64,000 bases of DNA from Oreohelix idahoensis (lineage: Eukaryota; Mollusca; Gastropoda; Stylommatophora; Oreohelicidae): positions 62,001 through 126,000 of the forward strand of contig JAMPIV010017522.1 in the NCBI GenBank assembly GCA_024509875.1. The letters are read 5' to 3'. Within the stretch, counting starts at the first letter, position 1, and every line of letters starts with the position of its first letter. Under the pieces are notes generated by a model. The model was not told where the DNA came from. It made no database searches and worked only from the letters and a program-made list of their open reading frames with translations. Made by a program: the position numbers and the translations under genes. Below are positions 12,890 through 26,500 of the stretch, piece by piece.

Positions 12890-13130
12890 CTTCTTCTTAT
12901 TTTTCTTCTTCACTCGGCCTCAGACTTCTACATTAATGCCTCTAATAAAGCCAGAAGTCAGTTCAAGGTTCCCGACATCTCTAAACAATTTTTTGTTGAG
13001 AGAAGTAGGCTGTTACCATATGCCACACCGTTCCCTGCTGTAAGTTGGACAGGACTGGAGCAGATGTTCGGCTGTCATGGAGCTGGTGCCACAGGAGCAG
13101 AGGTCTGCTGGACTAGTCCTGTACCTGTCA
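12890..13130 (-). pseudogene. LINE RNase H/C-terminal remnant
   Basis: In reverse the frame gives LCSCGTSSMTAEHLLQSCPTY followed downstream by NLELTSGFI. The C-x-C-G...EHLLQ-CP pattern is the well-known C-terminal zinc-knuckle-like end of LINE ORF2 proteins with RNase H. A TTCTTC-rich tail follows. One or more stops; dead. Confidence 0.75.
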
Positions 13131-13404
13131 GGATACAATATTAAGAGTAAGGGTAGATAACGACTTTATTGACTCCTATATGGTAAAAATTACAACGTGT
13201 CAATTTATTATTCATAAAGACCATTTAATGACTCATTAAGTCGGTAAGGGAACACACTGAGAAACCCAGCTGATCGCGTTACAGGGCAGATGCTGTGTTG
13301 GAAACCCCTTGATAACATAGACTTACTTTATTTTATTCTTTCATTGCACTGTTGCTGTGAGGCGCAGTGGGGAACGGAAGTTTGCGTTCTTGGGCCCAGT
13401 TGGG

Positions 13405-14490
13405 TGGCACTGGATACTAAGAGCACATATTATTTGGGTGGCACTGGATACTAAGAGCACATATTGTTTGGGTCGCACTGGATACTAAGAGCACATATTG
13501 TTTGGGTGGCACTGGATACTAAGAGCACATATTGTTTGGGTGGCACTGGATACTAAGAGCACATATTGTTTGGGTCGCACTGGATACTAAGAGCACATAT
13601 TGTTTGGGTGGCACTGGATACTAAGAGCACATATTGTTTGGGTGGCACTGGATACTAAGAGCACATATTGTTTGGGTCGCACTGGATACTAAGAGCACAT
13701 ATTGTTTGGGTGGCACTGGATACTAAGAGCACATATTGTTTGGGTCGCACTGGATACTAAGAGCACATATTGTTTGGGTCGCACTGGATACTAAGAGCAC
13801 ATATTGTTTGGGTGGCACTGGATACTAAGAGCACATATTGTTTGGGTGGCACTGGATACTAAGAGCACATATTGTTTGGGTCGCACTGGATACTAAGAGC
13901 ACATATTGTTTGGGTGGCACTGGATACTAAGAGCACATATTGTTTGGGTCGCACTGGATACTAAGAGCACATATTGTTTGGGTGGCACTGGATACTAAGA
14001 GCACATATTGTTTGGGTGGCACTGGATACTAAGAGCACATATTGTTTGGGTCGCACTGGATACTAAGAGCACATATTGTTTGGGTCGCACTGGATACTAA
14101 GAGCACGTATTGTTTGGGTGGCACTGGATACTAAGAGCACATATTGTTTGGGTCGCACTGGATACTAAGAGCACATATTGTTTGGGTCGCACTGGATACT
14201 AAGAGCACATATTGTTTGGGTGGCACTGGATACTAAGAGCACATATTATTTGGGTGGCACTGGATACTAAGAGCACATATTGTTTGGGTGGCACTGGATA
14301 CTAAGAGCACATATTGTTTGGGTCGCACTGGATACTAAGAGCACATATTGTTTGGGTCGCACTGGATACTAAGAGCACATATTGTTTGGGTGGCACTGGA
14401 TACTAAGAGCACATATTGTTTGGGTGGCACTGGATACTAAGAGCACGTATTGTTTGGGTCGCACTGGATATTAAGAGCACATATTGTTGT
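13405..14490 (+). repeat. 34-bp minisatellite, about 32 copies, two interspersed variants
   Basis: The unit tgtttgggtSgcactggata plus ctaagagcacatat repeats with almost no change except one G/C switch (ggtGgcac versus ggtCgcac) and rare A/G changes (attatttggg, acgtatt). The order of G and C types is irregular but shows repeated G-G-C blocks, as expected from unequal exchange or gene conversion. Confidence 0.97.
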
Positions 14491-14619
14491 AGAATATCTG
14501 TGATGTTGTCTTACCATCTGTCTCTTGGTCTTCCATGAAGTCTTACTATTATAGGCTCGTAGTTGTAATTTATCGGGCTCCATTCTCATGAAATGGCCAA
14601 ATCGCTTATAGAAATAGGT

Positions 14620-14765
14620 GCAGACAAAACACACATAGAGACGAAAACGAGACAGACATGAAAGGGATAATGAAAGTTCAGAAAGATCTTGTACGGATGG
14701 CACAAGATAGGAGGACTAGGCGGGTTTTTGTTGCAGACCTGTGCTCCTCGGGTACACGAGAGATA
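14620..14765 (+). pseudogene. LINE 3' remnant
   Basis: Resembles other ORF2 tails here: a gatggcacaagataggagg block, then ggcgggtttttgttgcagac and ctgtgctcctcgg. Not coding. Confidence 0.5.
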
Positions 14766-15014
14766 ATGCACAAAATAATGATCATGTGATTTGCTGGCTA
14801 CTTTCCAAAACAGAGGCAAAGTTGCCCTCATAGTTTTCAAGTCATAACCTCAGGAATGCTTTGCAATGTCCATTTCTCTGTTGTTGTTTTTTTTTTCTTT
14901 GCCTTCCGAGTTCTGACACCTCATTTTGTATGCAACGGTTCTTGATATTAATGTATGTATCTCTCTCATCTTATCGCACCTTTCCTCAGCTTTCCTTCAG
15001 GTAACTTATGTCAA

Positions 15015-15230
15015 GTCTTCTTGTCACGTGCCATCCATGTCCTCTTCATCACGTTCATATCTGTATCTAGCGCTCTTCTTTATTTGTTCCTTGGGCTCCT
15101 TCTGTCTCTCTTACCCTAGAGATTCCAGAACAGAGACTGCCTTGTAATGCTATCAACAAGTTTCCTTAATGTGTGTCCTTCCCATCTGCAGCGTCTCCTT
15201 CTGTTCATCTCTTGTTCCACTGTCACTTGT
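15015..15230 (-). pseudogene. LINE ORF2 C-terminal remnant (reverse)
   Basis: In reverse the frame gives GHTLRKLVDSITRQSLFWNL and then RDRRSPRNK, matching the same C-terminal motif as 1304-1905, with stops. Confidence 0.7.
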
Positions 15231-15555
15231 CCGATTCTTGTCACCAGTTCCACATTAGTGATCGTGTCATTCTATTTAAATCCTTCTATTCTACGCAAGC
15301 ACCCGATTATGAAAGTCTACAGACTTTTGGTTGTTGTTTTAAATTATGTACCTACGTCATAATTATTGTCAAACTTATAGTGCAGGTCTTGAAAACGAGT
15401 TTCTAAATATATTCTTTCATTTGACTTGGAATTTATGATTTTAGAAGCTCTTATCTTCTGCCAGTTCTAGTTTAAATAGATGAGTTATTGAAGTCTATTT
15501 TTGATACAGACAAGCAGCACACACCGTCACGTGTTTCAGCTGTTACAAATTTTAA

Positions 15556-15725
15556 AAAAAGGTAATGCCATAGCAGGTACTGCTGCAGGGGAGTGAAGTG
15601 TTAGAGACTTTACCATGCCAGGTCCAGCTTTACGCGAGGTGCAGTGAGCAGATACCTTCCTCGCTGCCTTTGCTGTCCCTTACACAGGAGCTGAATCACA
15701 TACACATTTAAAAGCTGGGTAGACT

Positions 15726-15777
<52 letters not shown>

Positions 15778-15866
15778 GAGTGGCAATATCAGGTGTACAT
15801 ACCGGAACTCGGTAACTTCCCCACATAAGACAGGCACTCTAACCGCTTAGCCATTCGGACTTGGAA
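15556..15866 (-). mobile_element. SINE family B, copy 2 (reverse), with poly-G expansion
   Basis: Contains the family B body (ggggagtgaagtgttagaga, ggtccagctt). Its A box in reverse reads TGGCTAAGCGGTTAGAG, a strong tRNA-like match. A 51-base G run interrupts it. Confidence 0.8.
15726..15776 (+). repeat. Homopolymer of 51 G
   Basis: An uninterrupted G run between gtagact and agagtgg of the SINE, where other copies have gtagactggagcgtg. It is probably expanded from a short G tract; the length may be unreliable in sequencing. Confidence 0.95.
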
Positions 15867-16763
15867 GTTGTGGACTTTGTCACTTTAAGACAAGGAAGCC
15901 GATAGAGAAATCGACTTGTGTTCAAGGTCATACAATAAGGCAATATTGACAATTATAATTGGAGATATATGTTTCTGAGAACTCAAATATCAAGTATATA
16001 TGGAAAAAAATATGGAGCGAGAAATTAAAGCTAAATACTTACATAAGACAACAGGTAAGAAAATACGGTAAGACACTGAATTAAACCGGTTCCCCCTTTC
16101 AGGTAAGCAAGGAAAACATCGTTTTCCTGTGATGTCAGCCTATAACCTACTTCTATGGTCCCCCAGACACTGACCTAGTTAATTCTAAGCGAAAGAAATT
16201 CGGGTGCGTGCCGAGTCATCGCGACTCAACCCAGCGCCAGTCGTTCCCACAGTTTCATTCATAAATTGTGGCCTACGTTTTGCGTAGTGCAGAGAAATTC
16301 GCCCGCCTGAGGCCGTTGCGTGACCTCAGCTCGTGCCCCGTCTCAATTTCACTTCTCTATCCGGCGCAAGGATACAACAATATTCGTCAACGCGCACCGT
16401 TAAAGGAACTACTTTATATCTATGGCATAACTATACCTGTAGGCAGTGACAAGATTACATATATAAGTTAGCGGATCCACAGTAAACGACAATTTATTTT
16501 CACAGAAGACGAGATGGCATTTTAAAACGGGGACGAGTGAACGGATGTGTTGTAATAAATAACTTTTTCGAGACATACATTCATTACTGGATTATTGTTA
16601 TGTGCAATTTATTCGGGTATGTAAAATTATGAAAATAAATATTTCACGCATGATTATTACTCGATGTTGATATATGATTAAGACAAATGCTATACTGCTT
16701 GGCGCATTTAGTTCTAAGACATTTGAAACATACCCTTAACAGTGGACCACCTGTCGTTAATAA

Positions 16764-17592
<829 letters not shown>

Positions 17593-17599
17593 GTGTGTT

Positions 17600-17694
<95 letters not shown>
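17600..17694. repeat. (TA)n microsatellite, right of MITE
   Basis: About 47 TA units after gtgtgtgtttg, the other half of the tract split by the MITE. Confidence 0.95.
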
Positions 17695-17698
<4 letters not shown>

Positions 17699-17818
17699 GC
17701 CTCGCTTAGCGTTGTTAATTCTTTCTTGAGCGTTAACCGATAAAACCCCGCTACATGAAAACAGATTTCTCATGAGAATTAATAGAAATCAAATAAATTC
17801 GTTACCGAGGTCGGACAA

Positions 17819-18022
17819 AAGGATCCCGTCACACTAGGGGTGATGTGGTCAGCATCACGCCGGCAGCCTTAACCTTCCCAGAGTTGCTTTGTTATCCAAT
17901 TCATGAGGCTGGGTCGACCCCGAGCCGTTTGCGTTCTAAAATATCCCACCTCAACTGGGGATCGAACCATGGACCACCGAGCTAGGAAGCCAGTGCACTA
18001 ACCACAGCTTTATCGCGGCTCC
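17819..18022 (-). mobile_element. SINE family A, copy 4 (reverse), internally deleted
   Basis: It goes from ggatcccgt straight to cacactaggggtgatgtgg, skipping about 60 bp of body present in other copies. The B box (gatcgaacc) and head are present. Confidence 0.85.
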
Positions 18023-18149
18023 GAGGTGCCATAAAGCTGTATTAAATTAAGTAAAAAGTGATAAAGAACAGAAACTATAAAGTTAACAATATTTATTAAC
18101 TATAAGAAATATTGAACACAAATGATATATTATGTATATACTCAAAGCT

Positions 18150-18400
18150 AAAGGTAGTCCCATTGCAGATTCTGTCGTAGAGGAGTGAAGTGTTAAAGAC
18201 TTCACCATACTACGTCCAGCACCGAGAGATGGGGTGACCGGTTCCCTTGCTAGCTATCTTTTCCTTCCTTAACTCAAAGAGCAGAGTCAGGTACCCATTT
18301 ACAGCTGGGTATACAGGAGCGTGTCGGTACCGTGATTCGAACCCGACTCCTTTGCCGCGAGAGACCAGCGATCTAACCACCCTTTCAACTGAACGCTCAT
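18150..18400 (-). mobile_element. SINE family B, copy 3 (reverse)
   Basis: Well-preserved body (gtagaggagtgaagtgttaa; ggtacccatttacagctggg) with the B box as gattcgaacccg and the A-box region as ctaaccaccctttcaactg. Confidence 0.85.
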
Positions 18401-18926
18401 ATATATACTACACTTACAAAAAATATGTACAAAATATTATAGGACATTAACCGCTACTACTTCCCCAGCTTGTGTCTACAGTTGTTATCCGACTCCTTGT
18501 TAGCAGAATGTTTTGTAGGCATCGAGAAAATGTTTACTGGCTCCAGATGTAGAAGGCACGGCTACTTGGTTGATGGCGGCAGAAGATATTCGAGGAGACT
18601 TAAAACAAAATAAGAAAAGAAAAGAATCGAGCTTGCTGTACTTTGCCACCATCTTTTACTCTTCAAGGAGCAACTTTGTAGCAAGTATGATTTTGTTATA
18701 TGCGACGGATTACCATATAACTACATTCCTTGTTTTGGGACCACGCTTCATAAAAATGACAATGCTTCTTGGCTACCCAACCACCCTTAATGAGCTTGAT
18801 GAGCATTTGGAAGTTATATTCCCGGCTCCCATGGAATTTACGCACAGCATAAGATCGAACTAGTTAAGCGTTTAACGGGCATACGGTATAAAATAGAAAC
18901 ATTGTTATATTGAAAAGGCGCTAATC

Positions 18927-20258
18927 CAGTGTTTCTCAACCCTGATAGTAGCAACGCCCCCTTTTGACAACTAATATTTTAAAAAGCCCCCCACCCTTTT
19001 AACACCCCCGTGCTCTTTATCGTGTATACACATACACAAACACACACACATATATAAATATATTCCACCATACTTTAAAAAAAGCACTGCAGTTAATGAG
19101 TTATCTTTTCTTATAATATAAAGAAAGAGAGAAAGCACATTTATAAAAGCATAGTTATATTAAATATGTGTTTAAGTACGGAATTATATACACCACAAGT
19201 TCATTATACTTGAATTACAAATTGGCGGAGAAAATGATATAAAATTAGTTCTTACAACTCCATAACTATCATAATCATATCATTTTAATAGCGCCCAAAT
19301 AACTGCATATACTGTACAGTATATCTTCAAATCTGAATATTTAACCCTCTCCTTATGTAACTACTTTAAACATGAAAAAATTGGAAAAATTATTTGTTGG
19401 TAATAATGATAGTATTATATAAAAATTCACTTACTAATGAAGCTTAATGAGATCCTTGCGCTTGGTGTGACTCGGCCAGTTTTGTAATATTTGGTTCTAA
19501 GTTTGTTAAAAGAAGTCTCAAATCTCCTCTGTTACAAATCTGCAGTTGGTTTCGTTGCTTTTGTAGTAGCAGCACTACTGCACTGAACCCCTTCTCCGCA
19601 AAATACGACGTTGGGAATGCTGTAATTAGCAATGTAGTTTCACGCCAAAGAACGGGATACGCAAGCCTCTGCTGGATCCAAAATTTTTCATAATGTGTTT
19701 GACTGAATCGTGCTTTTGCCTCGAAGTCATTTTGTAGCTCAATTAATTCTTTTTGTAAATGTTGACTAACTTGTTCCACGTCTGATTCAAACGGATTAAT
19801 CACCCAATCCGGTATTATTAGTTCTTGGAAATCTTTAAATCTTATGCTCATATCATTTTTAATAGCGTCCAAATGACGGCAATAAACCTCTAAATCTTAA
19901 TCTTTAAGCCTGTCCCCACCTAACTGCAGTAAACATGGAAAATGAGAAAGTTCTCGGCGACTAAGATTATTTTTATATAATGTCAATTTGTTGATGAACC
20001 CCATGATAATTCCTTTCACTTTAATCAGATCTCATTTCTTTGTAGCTTAAGAAGAACCTCATTTAACTTTTCAAATATATCTGAAAGATAAGCCACATCG
20101 TTTCGCAATACTTCTCTTTCGATGCTAAATGTAAAAATGTACACAACGCCCCCCTGAATGGAAGTAGCGACCCCCAATCGTTGCGACCCATCAGAACGCC
20201 CCCAGACATCTTGAAAACGCCCCCCAGGGGGCGGTACCGCCCCCGTTAAGAAACACTG
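18927..20258 (-). mobile_element. hAT transposon (ZBED5/SCAND3-like), internally deleted, with 8-bp target duplication
   Basis: The left terminus cagtgtttctcaaccctg and right terminus (reverse) cagtgtttcttaacgggg form hAT inverted repeats with C-rich sub-terminal blocks. The flanks cgctaatc (18919-18926) and tgctaatc (20259-20266) differ at one base, matching the 8-bp hAT duplication. It carries remnants of a minus-strand transposase; at 1.33 kb it is too short for a full element. Confidence 0.9.
19444..19872 (-). pseudogene. hAT transposase C-terminal remnant
   Basis: 142 codons. The end reads FPTSYFAEKGFSAVVLL, then KQRNQLQICNRGDLRLLLT and LEPNITKLAESHQAQGSH. This is the C-terminal dimerisation region seen in ZBED5/FAM200/SCAND3-like hAT proteins. 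A second piece (NDVAYLSDIFEKLNEVLLKLQ) lies upstream in the element at 20025-20095. The zinc-finger and catalytic parts are missing. Confidence 0.88.
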
Positions 20259-20383
20259 TGCTAATCGAACAGCGAAAGAGCGGGGGATTGTTGCATACAC
20301 ATTATCGTTCATTTACATCTGACCAGAAACCGTCTACGGACAAACAATTGGTGGACAGTGATTGATGGTAGACTGGGCGTAAA

Positions 20384-20600
20384 ATAAGGATAGTCCCATT
20401 ACATCAACTGTCGTAGGGGAAAGACGTGTTAGAGACTTTACTGTACCAGTTTCAGCATTTTGAGGTGGGATGATCAATTCCCTGCCTCGCCTTCCTTAAC
20501 TGAAGAGCAGAGCCATGTATCCGTTTACAGCTGGGTAGACTGGAGCGTGACTCTACCGGGTTTTGCACCCCGGCTCTCTAATCAATCAATGGGATGCTCA
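20384..20600 (-). mobile_element. SINE family B, copy 4 (reverse), diverged
   Basis: Shares agtcccattacat, gaaagacgtgttagagactt and ttacagctgggtagactgg with the family. The promoter boxes are decayed. Confidence 0.7.
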
Positions 20601-21045
20601 CACTGGACGTAATTCCATAAATTACTTTCCGAAAAAGGGCAGACTGACCATCGGGCATTCAGGCAGTGCCTGATGACCTAGAGCACTTGAAGGACCAAGC
20701 TCTCTTACCTTCATTGAACAAAGAAATAAGCAAGGGGTGGGGGAGGGGGGAGGGGGGGGAAAGGATCTGACGCCTAAAGTAGTACATACTTAATGACACT
20801 AGGTAAGATAACCGTGTCTTGCCTGTGATGAACCATCACTAAGCATTACCTGTTGGATGAAGGTAAATGGTAGGTATTCCGAAAATAAGAGGTGATCAGG
20901 GGCGGATCTAAGTACCCGCAACTCGGACTATGAGCCGGGGACCCAAAGCTCTAGGTCTCGCCCTGTCATGTGCCTGGGATCTTCAAAATAAAAAGTAAAA
21001 AAATGTGAAAACAGTTTTTAAAAACTGAAATGAAGTACAATACAA

Positions 21046-21322
21046 GTTAGCCGCGGTACAGCAGTGGTTAGTGCACTGCCTGTCTAGCTCGGTGGTCCAT
21101 GGTTCGATCCCCAGTTGAGGTGGGATTTTTTAGACCGCAAACATCTCCAGGGTCGACCCAGCCTCATGAATTGATTACCAGAGCAACTCTGGAAAGGTTA
21201 AAGGCGGCCGGCATGATGCTGAGCACATCACCGCTAGTGTGCCGATGGTCAAGTTGGTCAAGAAAGTATGAGCCTAACACCATATCCCCAATATGCCTCA
21301 AAAGGCGTGTAATGGGATCCTT
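21046..21322 (+). mobile_element. SINE family A, copy 5, with 10-bp target duplication
   Basis: The head from tagccgcggtaca has A and B boxes (GGTTCGATCCC), followed by body and tail. The flanks tacaatacaa occur at 21036-21045 and 21323-21332. A short duplication (tggtcaagt) is present in the body. Confidence 0.88.
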
Positions 21323-21584
21323 TACAATACAAATTATACTTCCGAGTAAATAATTGTGAGAATTTTTGTCAAATCCATAACTTCATTACCCCTACGTCAG
21401 TATCTACTATGGGAATACTTTTACTCTTTGTTTGTTTGTGCGAGCATCAATAAACGAGATTAATCATTACAATGTCATTGTTAATCATTACCAAAGTATT
21501 AATCACGGTGATGACTTTTAGCATTAATTATTTAGAATTCACCCCGTGTAGTAAACGGGGGTCTCCCTCATGCATGTCGTACAA

Positions 21585-21725
21585 GGCTACTAATACGACG
21601 CTATGTATAAAGCTGGCAGCCTCATACTGTAAAACACCCTGCTACATACACCACCTCCGCAAGAAAAATGATTGCGTCTTGCAGGTTTCCTGCAAGGAAG
21701 CAATTCTCAGCGGTGGTTGAATGCT
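21585..21725 (+). repeat. Dispersed repeat D, partial copy
   Basis: Has gcagcctcatactgtaaaac and a terminal caattctcagcggtggttga segment matching copies near 2640 and 31090. Confidence 0.4.
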
Positions 21726-22195
21726 CTATAATGAGCGAGAAAGAAAATGATGATGATTGTCATTTCGTGCTGTCAATTCAGAATAATTCTTCACACATAA
21801 TTTAAGGGCGCAAAAGCTTACCTTTGCCTGGGGCGTCAGGAACCTTAGAACCAGCGCCTGGATATGATAGATGCTATAAAGTATGGGCCGTTTCGGGCCC
21901 TTTTCGCTACAGTTACGTATAATGTTGTGAGAGTGACTACCCCCTGTGATGCACGTTTTTTTGGAGTGCTTAAGTGGGCGTATGTGTTCTCTGGTTCACT
22001 CTAGCAGCTAGATGATGGCACCGTTAGGATGGTCCCTGGTTTAAATGCCTGGGGGGCCTATCATTTCTGTTGCTTATCTTTTGCCTAGCGTCGTTCTTTC
22101 TTTCTTGCCTGCCTTAGAACCAGCCATGAAGGTGAAAGAGTTTAAAATTCTTGGCCATTTCGAGCCCTATGAGCTATAGTTGCGTATGGTGTTCT

Positions 22196-22326
<131 letters not shown>

Positions 22327-22540
22327 ATGACTTCCTAACATTTATCTATTTTCGTTAATTATTTACCTTAGTCTATTACTCAAGCCAAGCACACAATCCA
22401 TTCTGGTAGCTCCCATCTGTCATCAACTAACAGGCACTAGAGGATTTAATACAAGTACTCATTGTACTCAAGCTGAACAAATACACATATGGTTTTAAGG
22501 AACCGATATTCCCAAAATTGTTTCAAGCACTAAGTAAGAG

Positions 22541-22805
22541 CCGCGGTAGCATAGGGGTTAGTGCACTGGCTTGATAGCTCAGTGGTCTATGGTTCGATCC
22601 CCAGATGAGGTGGGATTTTTTAAGGCCACAAACGGCTCCTGGATCGACCCAGCCCCAAATGGGTACCAGAGCAACTCTGGGAAGGTTAAGGCAGCCGGGT
22701 GATGCTGACCACATCACCCCTAGTGTGCCGACGGTCAAGAAAATATGGGCCTAACACCATATTCCTATTATGCCTCAATGGGCGTGTAACGGGATCCTTT
22801 ACCTT
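22541..22805 (+). mobile_element. SINE family A, copy 6, with 12-bp target duplication
   Basis: Full-length copy with A box (TAGCATAGGGG) and B box (GGTTCGATCCC). The identical flanks actaagtaagag lie at 22529-22540 and 22806-22817. The tail ends cctttacctt. Probably one of the younger insertions here. Confidence 0.92.
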
Positions 22806-22879
22806 ACTAAGTAAGAGGTGTGTAATGTTTTTGTTGTTGTTTTTTTTTTCCTCTTGCTGATCGGAAGCTGTGACATCTG

Positions 22880-23550
22880 CCTTTGAGGAAAGTCAAGTAC
22901 ATTCTTGGGCATGGTCATTTCGAGAAAGCTGTAGAATCATACATACCTCTTGGCGGCAGTATAGACAAAATGAGAGAAACAGATAATGATATCATAATAC
23001 AAAGATGCATGTGGCAATATGAGGTTTCATTATTATACGGAACTCAAAACTTCAAGACCAACACAAAAATAAGAATCTTTAGCTCAAATGTCAAGTCAGG
23101 CATATTGTATGGCTCTGAAACATGGAGAACAACCACAAAGTTACACACTTTCTTAATTGGGTAGTTGCTCAGAAGGATTGAACTGATATGGCAAGATCAC
23201 TATTGTAGAACTGATGGCAAGATCACCACTGTGGAACTGATGGCAAGATCACCATTGTGGAACTGATGGCAAGAACCAGTTATACGCCAATGGAACAAAA
23301 TGGGAGGAGAGGACGCTCTCGTTGGGTAGGGCACACATTAAGAGAACTATGTGATAGCACTACAAGACATTTCATGTTGTGAAATCCACAAGGTATGATG
23401 AATAGCGAGAGACCAAAATACACACGGAGAAGATATATGGAGACAGGAATAACAGAGATTAAGAAGACATGGATGTCACAGAACAAGAAATCTTGATGAC
23501 TGTTGATGATCTATTTTCCACAGGGAGCTGAAAGACTCTGCTTGCCGTGA
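22880..23550 (+). pseudogene. LINE reverse transcriptase C-terminal remnant
   Basis: The frame reads SYIPLGGSIDKM, KTNTKIRIFSSNVKS and ILYGSETWRTTTKL, the region after the RT palm in APE-type LINEs (YLGS, NVKSVLLYGSETW). Later segments (ISCCEIHKV, then RRYMETGI) are frame-broken. About four copies of a 26-bp repeat (aactgatggcaagatcac) at 23183-23275 are an internal expansion. Dead. Confidence 0.85.
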
Positions 23551-23559
23551 TTGATTTTA

Positions 23560-26500
23560 AAACGTCTTGCACAATGCAATCCAAACATCTGAAGAATATA
23601 ACTTAAAAGTACATGATGCGTGATCCACCGAAGAAAGGCTGTTATCAATATGTAGTCTTCCTCGGTTAAAGAATACTTAACAAAATGTTAATTGGTGTTC
23701 GGGACGTGACTGAAGACATTTCTAACTGACTTAAGGAAGCTGGTCGTATTTTAGTGCTAATAAACTCAACTCAACGTATTTCTGGTCATGATCAGGGTGC
23801 CTTTGTTTTCCTATATGTTGTTGGTAATAGAGCTATATAATGACGTGTACGTCTTATGAATCTTGATGACCCCAGCCGTCGAAGCTGACACATCTTATAG
23901 AGTGAATCGTTGTCAGAAGCTGGGATGAATCTCGAGCAGTGTATTGGGACTCATTCGATGGAGCAGCTAATGTGAGTGGCATCGGCTGTGAATTACAAGC
24001 CGTGATAAAAGAAGCTCCCAGCCCAGTCACATCCACATATGGTATTGCGCATATGCATTTAATCTAGTAATTGTGATGGAGATGCAGCTGAGTCGGTATT
24101 GTGTTCCCTGGTCCGCAGTCATGTTAAAAAATGGCAAAACTTAGAGTGTAATTTAGGGGAATTAACCTTCCCTCAAGATCACTCTTGGCAAAGATATAAA
24201 TAGAAGAATGATGCCTCTACTAAAGGGAGCCTCACAAGATTTTAAAGAAAAGCAAGCACAACAACTGAGATCATCTTCGCTGTTACTAACTTATTATTAT
24301 CTGTGAGGTAATATATTGTTGCTCGTATTTCTGAGCGCTCAGCTGAAATTTATTCAGCAAAATCTTAATCTAATAGCTCTATCTTGTTATGTATTTAGAA
24401 CCAAATGAGCCATACAGGTGCAGAAATACACTTCACTCAATAGGGATCGAAACAACTATAGCTTTACAGTTACAGATAAACAAAATGCTACTTTCTGGTA
24501 GTTGATTATCACAACTAATTCCATCTGCCGGAAGTATTACATCATGTCCGTGTCTTAATCTTTACCAAGATTGTTATCTTCTTACATCCCCGTGAGATTG
24601 ACCGTGTATTTGGGCACGTCATGTTGGTAAACTAGCACCTTGTCATGCGACAACATGGTTTCATGTATCTTCTGTCATAAAATTAACAGTGATACAACGT
24701 AAAAATATCTCCAAAGGATAAAATGTAGGGATAAAAAGAATGCATAAGTTACTAGAAGGCATGATCGCCCACGCCGCGGGTCACTACCCTCCATAAAAAT
24801 TGACTTGCTAGACGGGAAGTCAAAACGGTTACCATTTGAACGGGATGAGAACGGCGGATCAAAAGGAAAAAAATATGACTGAAAAATTGCGTGAGACTAG
24901 CAAGGCTAAGGAGACGCAATGGGGGGGGGGGGAAGGAAAAATTCACGTCCCCAAATTGACACGAGGTACGGAAAGGGACGCTTATGCGATACCAAGCCTT
25001 TTATTTGAATTCAGCGGCAAAAGCATTACAACGCAGATGCTTGAAATATTACAAAATTAAAAAAGTAACTTTTTCTTAATACTAATGTTAGGAATATAAA
25101 AAATTAGCTGGCCGGATGGCCCATTTTGAGCAGTGAAATAATATGCTTTTATTTATACAGAAGGATAGATAATAATGAAGACATTGACAAAAGACTGTGT
25201 TGTTCACATCAGCGAAAGACTGCATTGAATCAAACATGTCACTAATTTGCACAAAAACCGCGACCTTGAGACTCAAGTGTCCAAATCTAGTTAGAATGAA
25301 AGAGAGGGACATTGGTGGGAGCTGTGGCTAAAAATAACTTTAAAGACAAAATTTGTAGAGGGGACGGATAGGTTGGTTCAAAAACCAAGTACGTTTTTTG
25401 TGAAAACGCAAGTAGAGACGGACGGACTAACAGATAAAAATCCATACTTGACTGAAGCATGACTGAAATGACTTTAGTGTAGGAAATTTGAATTTGAAAA
25501 AAAAAACACAAGGCATTGATTGGCCACAGACAATCATATTATCAGCGCTCAGACGCGCTTTTTTGCCATTCCTCAATAGTTGTCCAGTGATAGACACAGT
25601 AAATTTTAAGTGTGGTGATTTCCAATGAAGTAAATTGAAATAAGTTCAGGGACGCCATACTATAGCCAGCAGCTCAGCTGAGTTTTGCTAGCATTTCTGT
25701 GTTCTTTATTCATAATCTGGTGAGATTGAAATTATTTCTTTGTATATTTTAAATATTGTTTAATGTTTCGAGTGATTTGATACTGCCATATCGAAATCTA
25801 GCCTTACAACAAGTAAGGATTTGCTCTAGACCCCCCGCCCTAGTTCAGGGTCTAGGGACAAACAATATCTATAAACTCCAGCAAGGATTAGGAAGGACAG
25901 ATCAAGTGTTGAGACAGTGGAACATATCACCTATCCTATTCTATGGCAGGAAGCTAATAAACATATTTCGGAATATGTAGTCTGGGAGAACTTATCCTAT
26001 GTGAAACCAACTTGGTAAGACGTGTTGTATGGTCAGAGAGATCTGACCCTGTCTAAGTGGTGTTATTGTAAATTGTTACGTGTAGAAGTGGCTCCTTAGG
26101 TAAGGTTCTGAACCTAAACCAATACTTTATTTCATAGCTGTGAGTTTTTTATATTGACACCAAAAGGTGGTGTCAAATGCTGGGTAAATAATTGACAGTG
26201 AGGACCCGTGCAGTGTCGCATCACGGCAGAACAGCCTTGTATTGATCCCAAGCACGGAGAGATGGGGCCATCCGATATATTGCCCCCAAGCACGGAGAGG
26301 TGGGGCCACCAGATTCCAGCACCAGAACTACTCTTTCAAAGTTACGTAAGCAGGCTGGTCTGCTGGATTTACACCAACTTCATAGACATAGCACCCAAAG
26401 TGAATTACTACTAAAACATCCCATTTCCTTCTATCATTAATGGACAATGTTTGGTAGGCTTAGACAGGGAGGGATGAAGCCACCCCAACAGCACATCTAT

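Noticed and set aside
13405..14490. CRISPR-like array
   Set aside because: Units are head-to-tail with no unique spacers and the context is eukaryotic; it is a minisatellite.
15610..15837. Poly-proline protein on the minus strand
   Set aside because: Arises from the 51-G homopolymer in a SINE.
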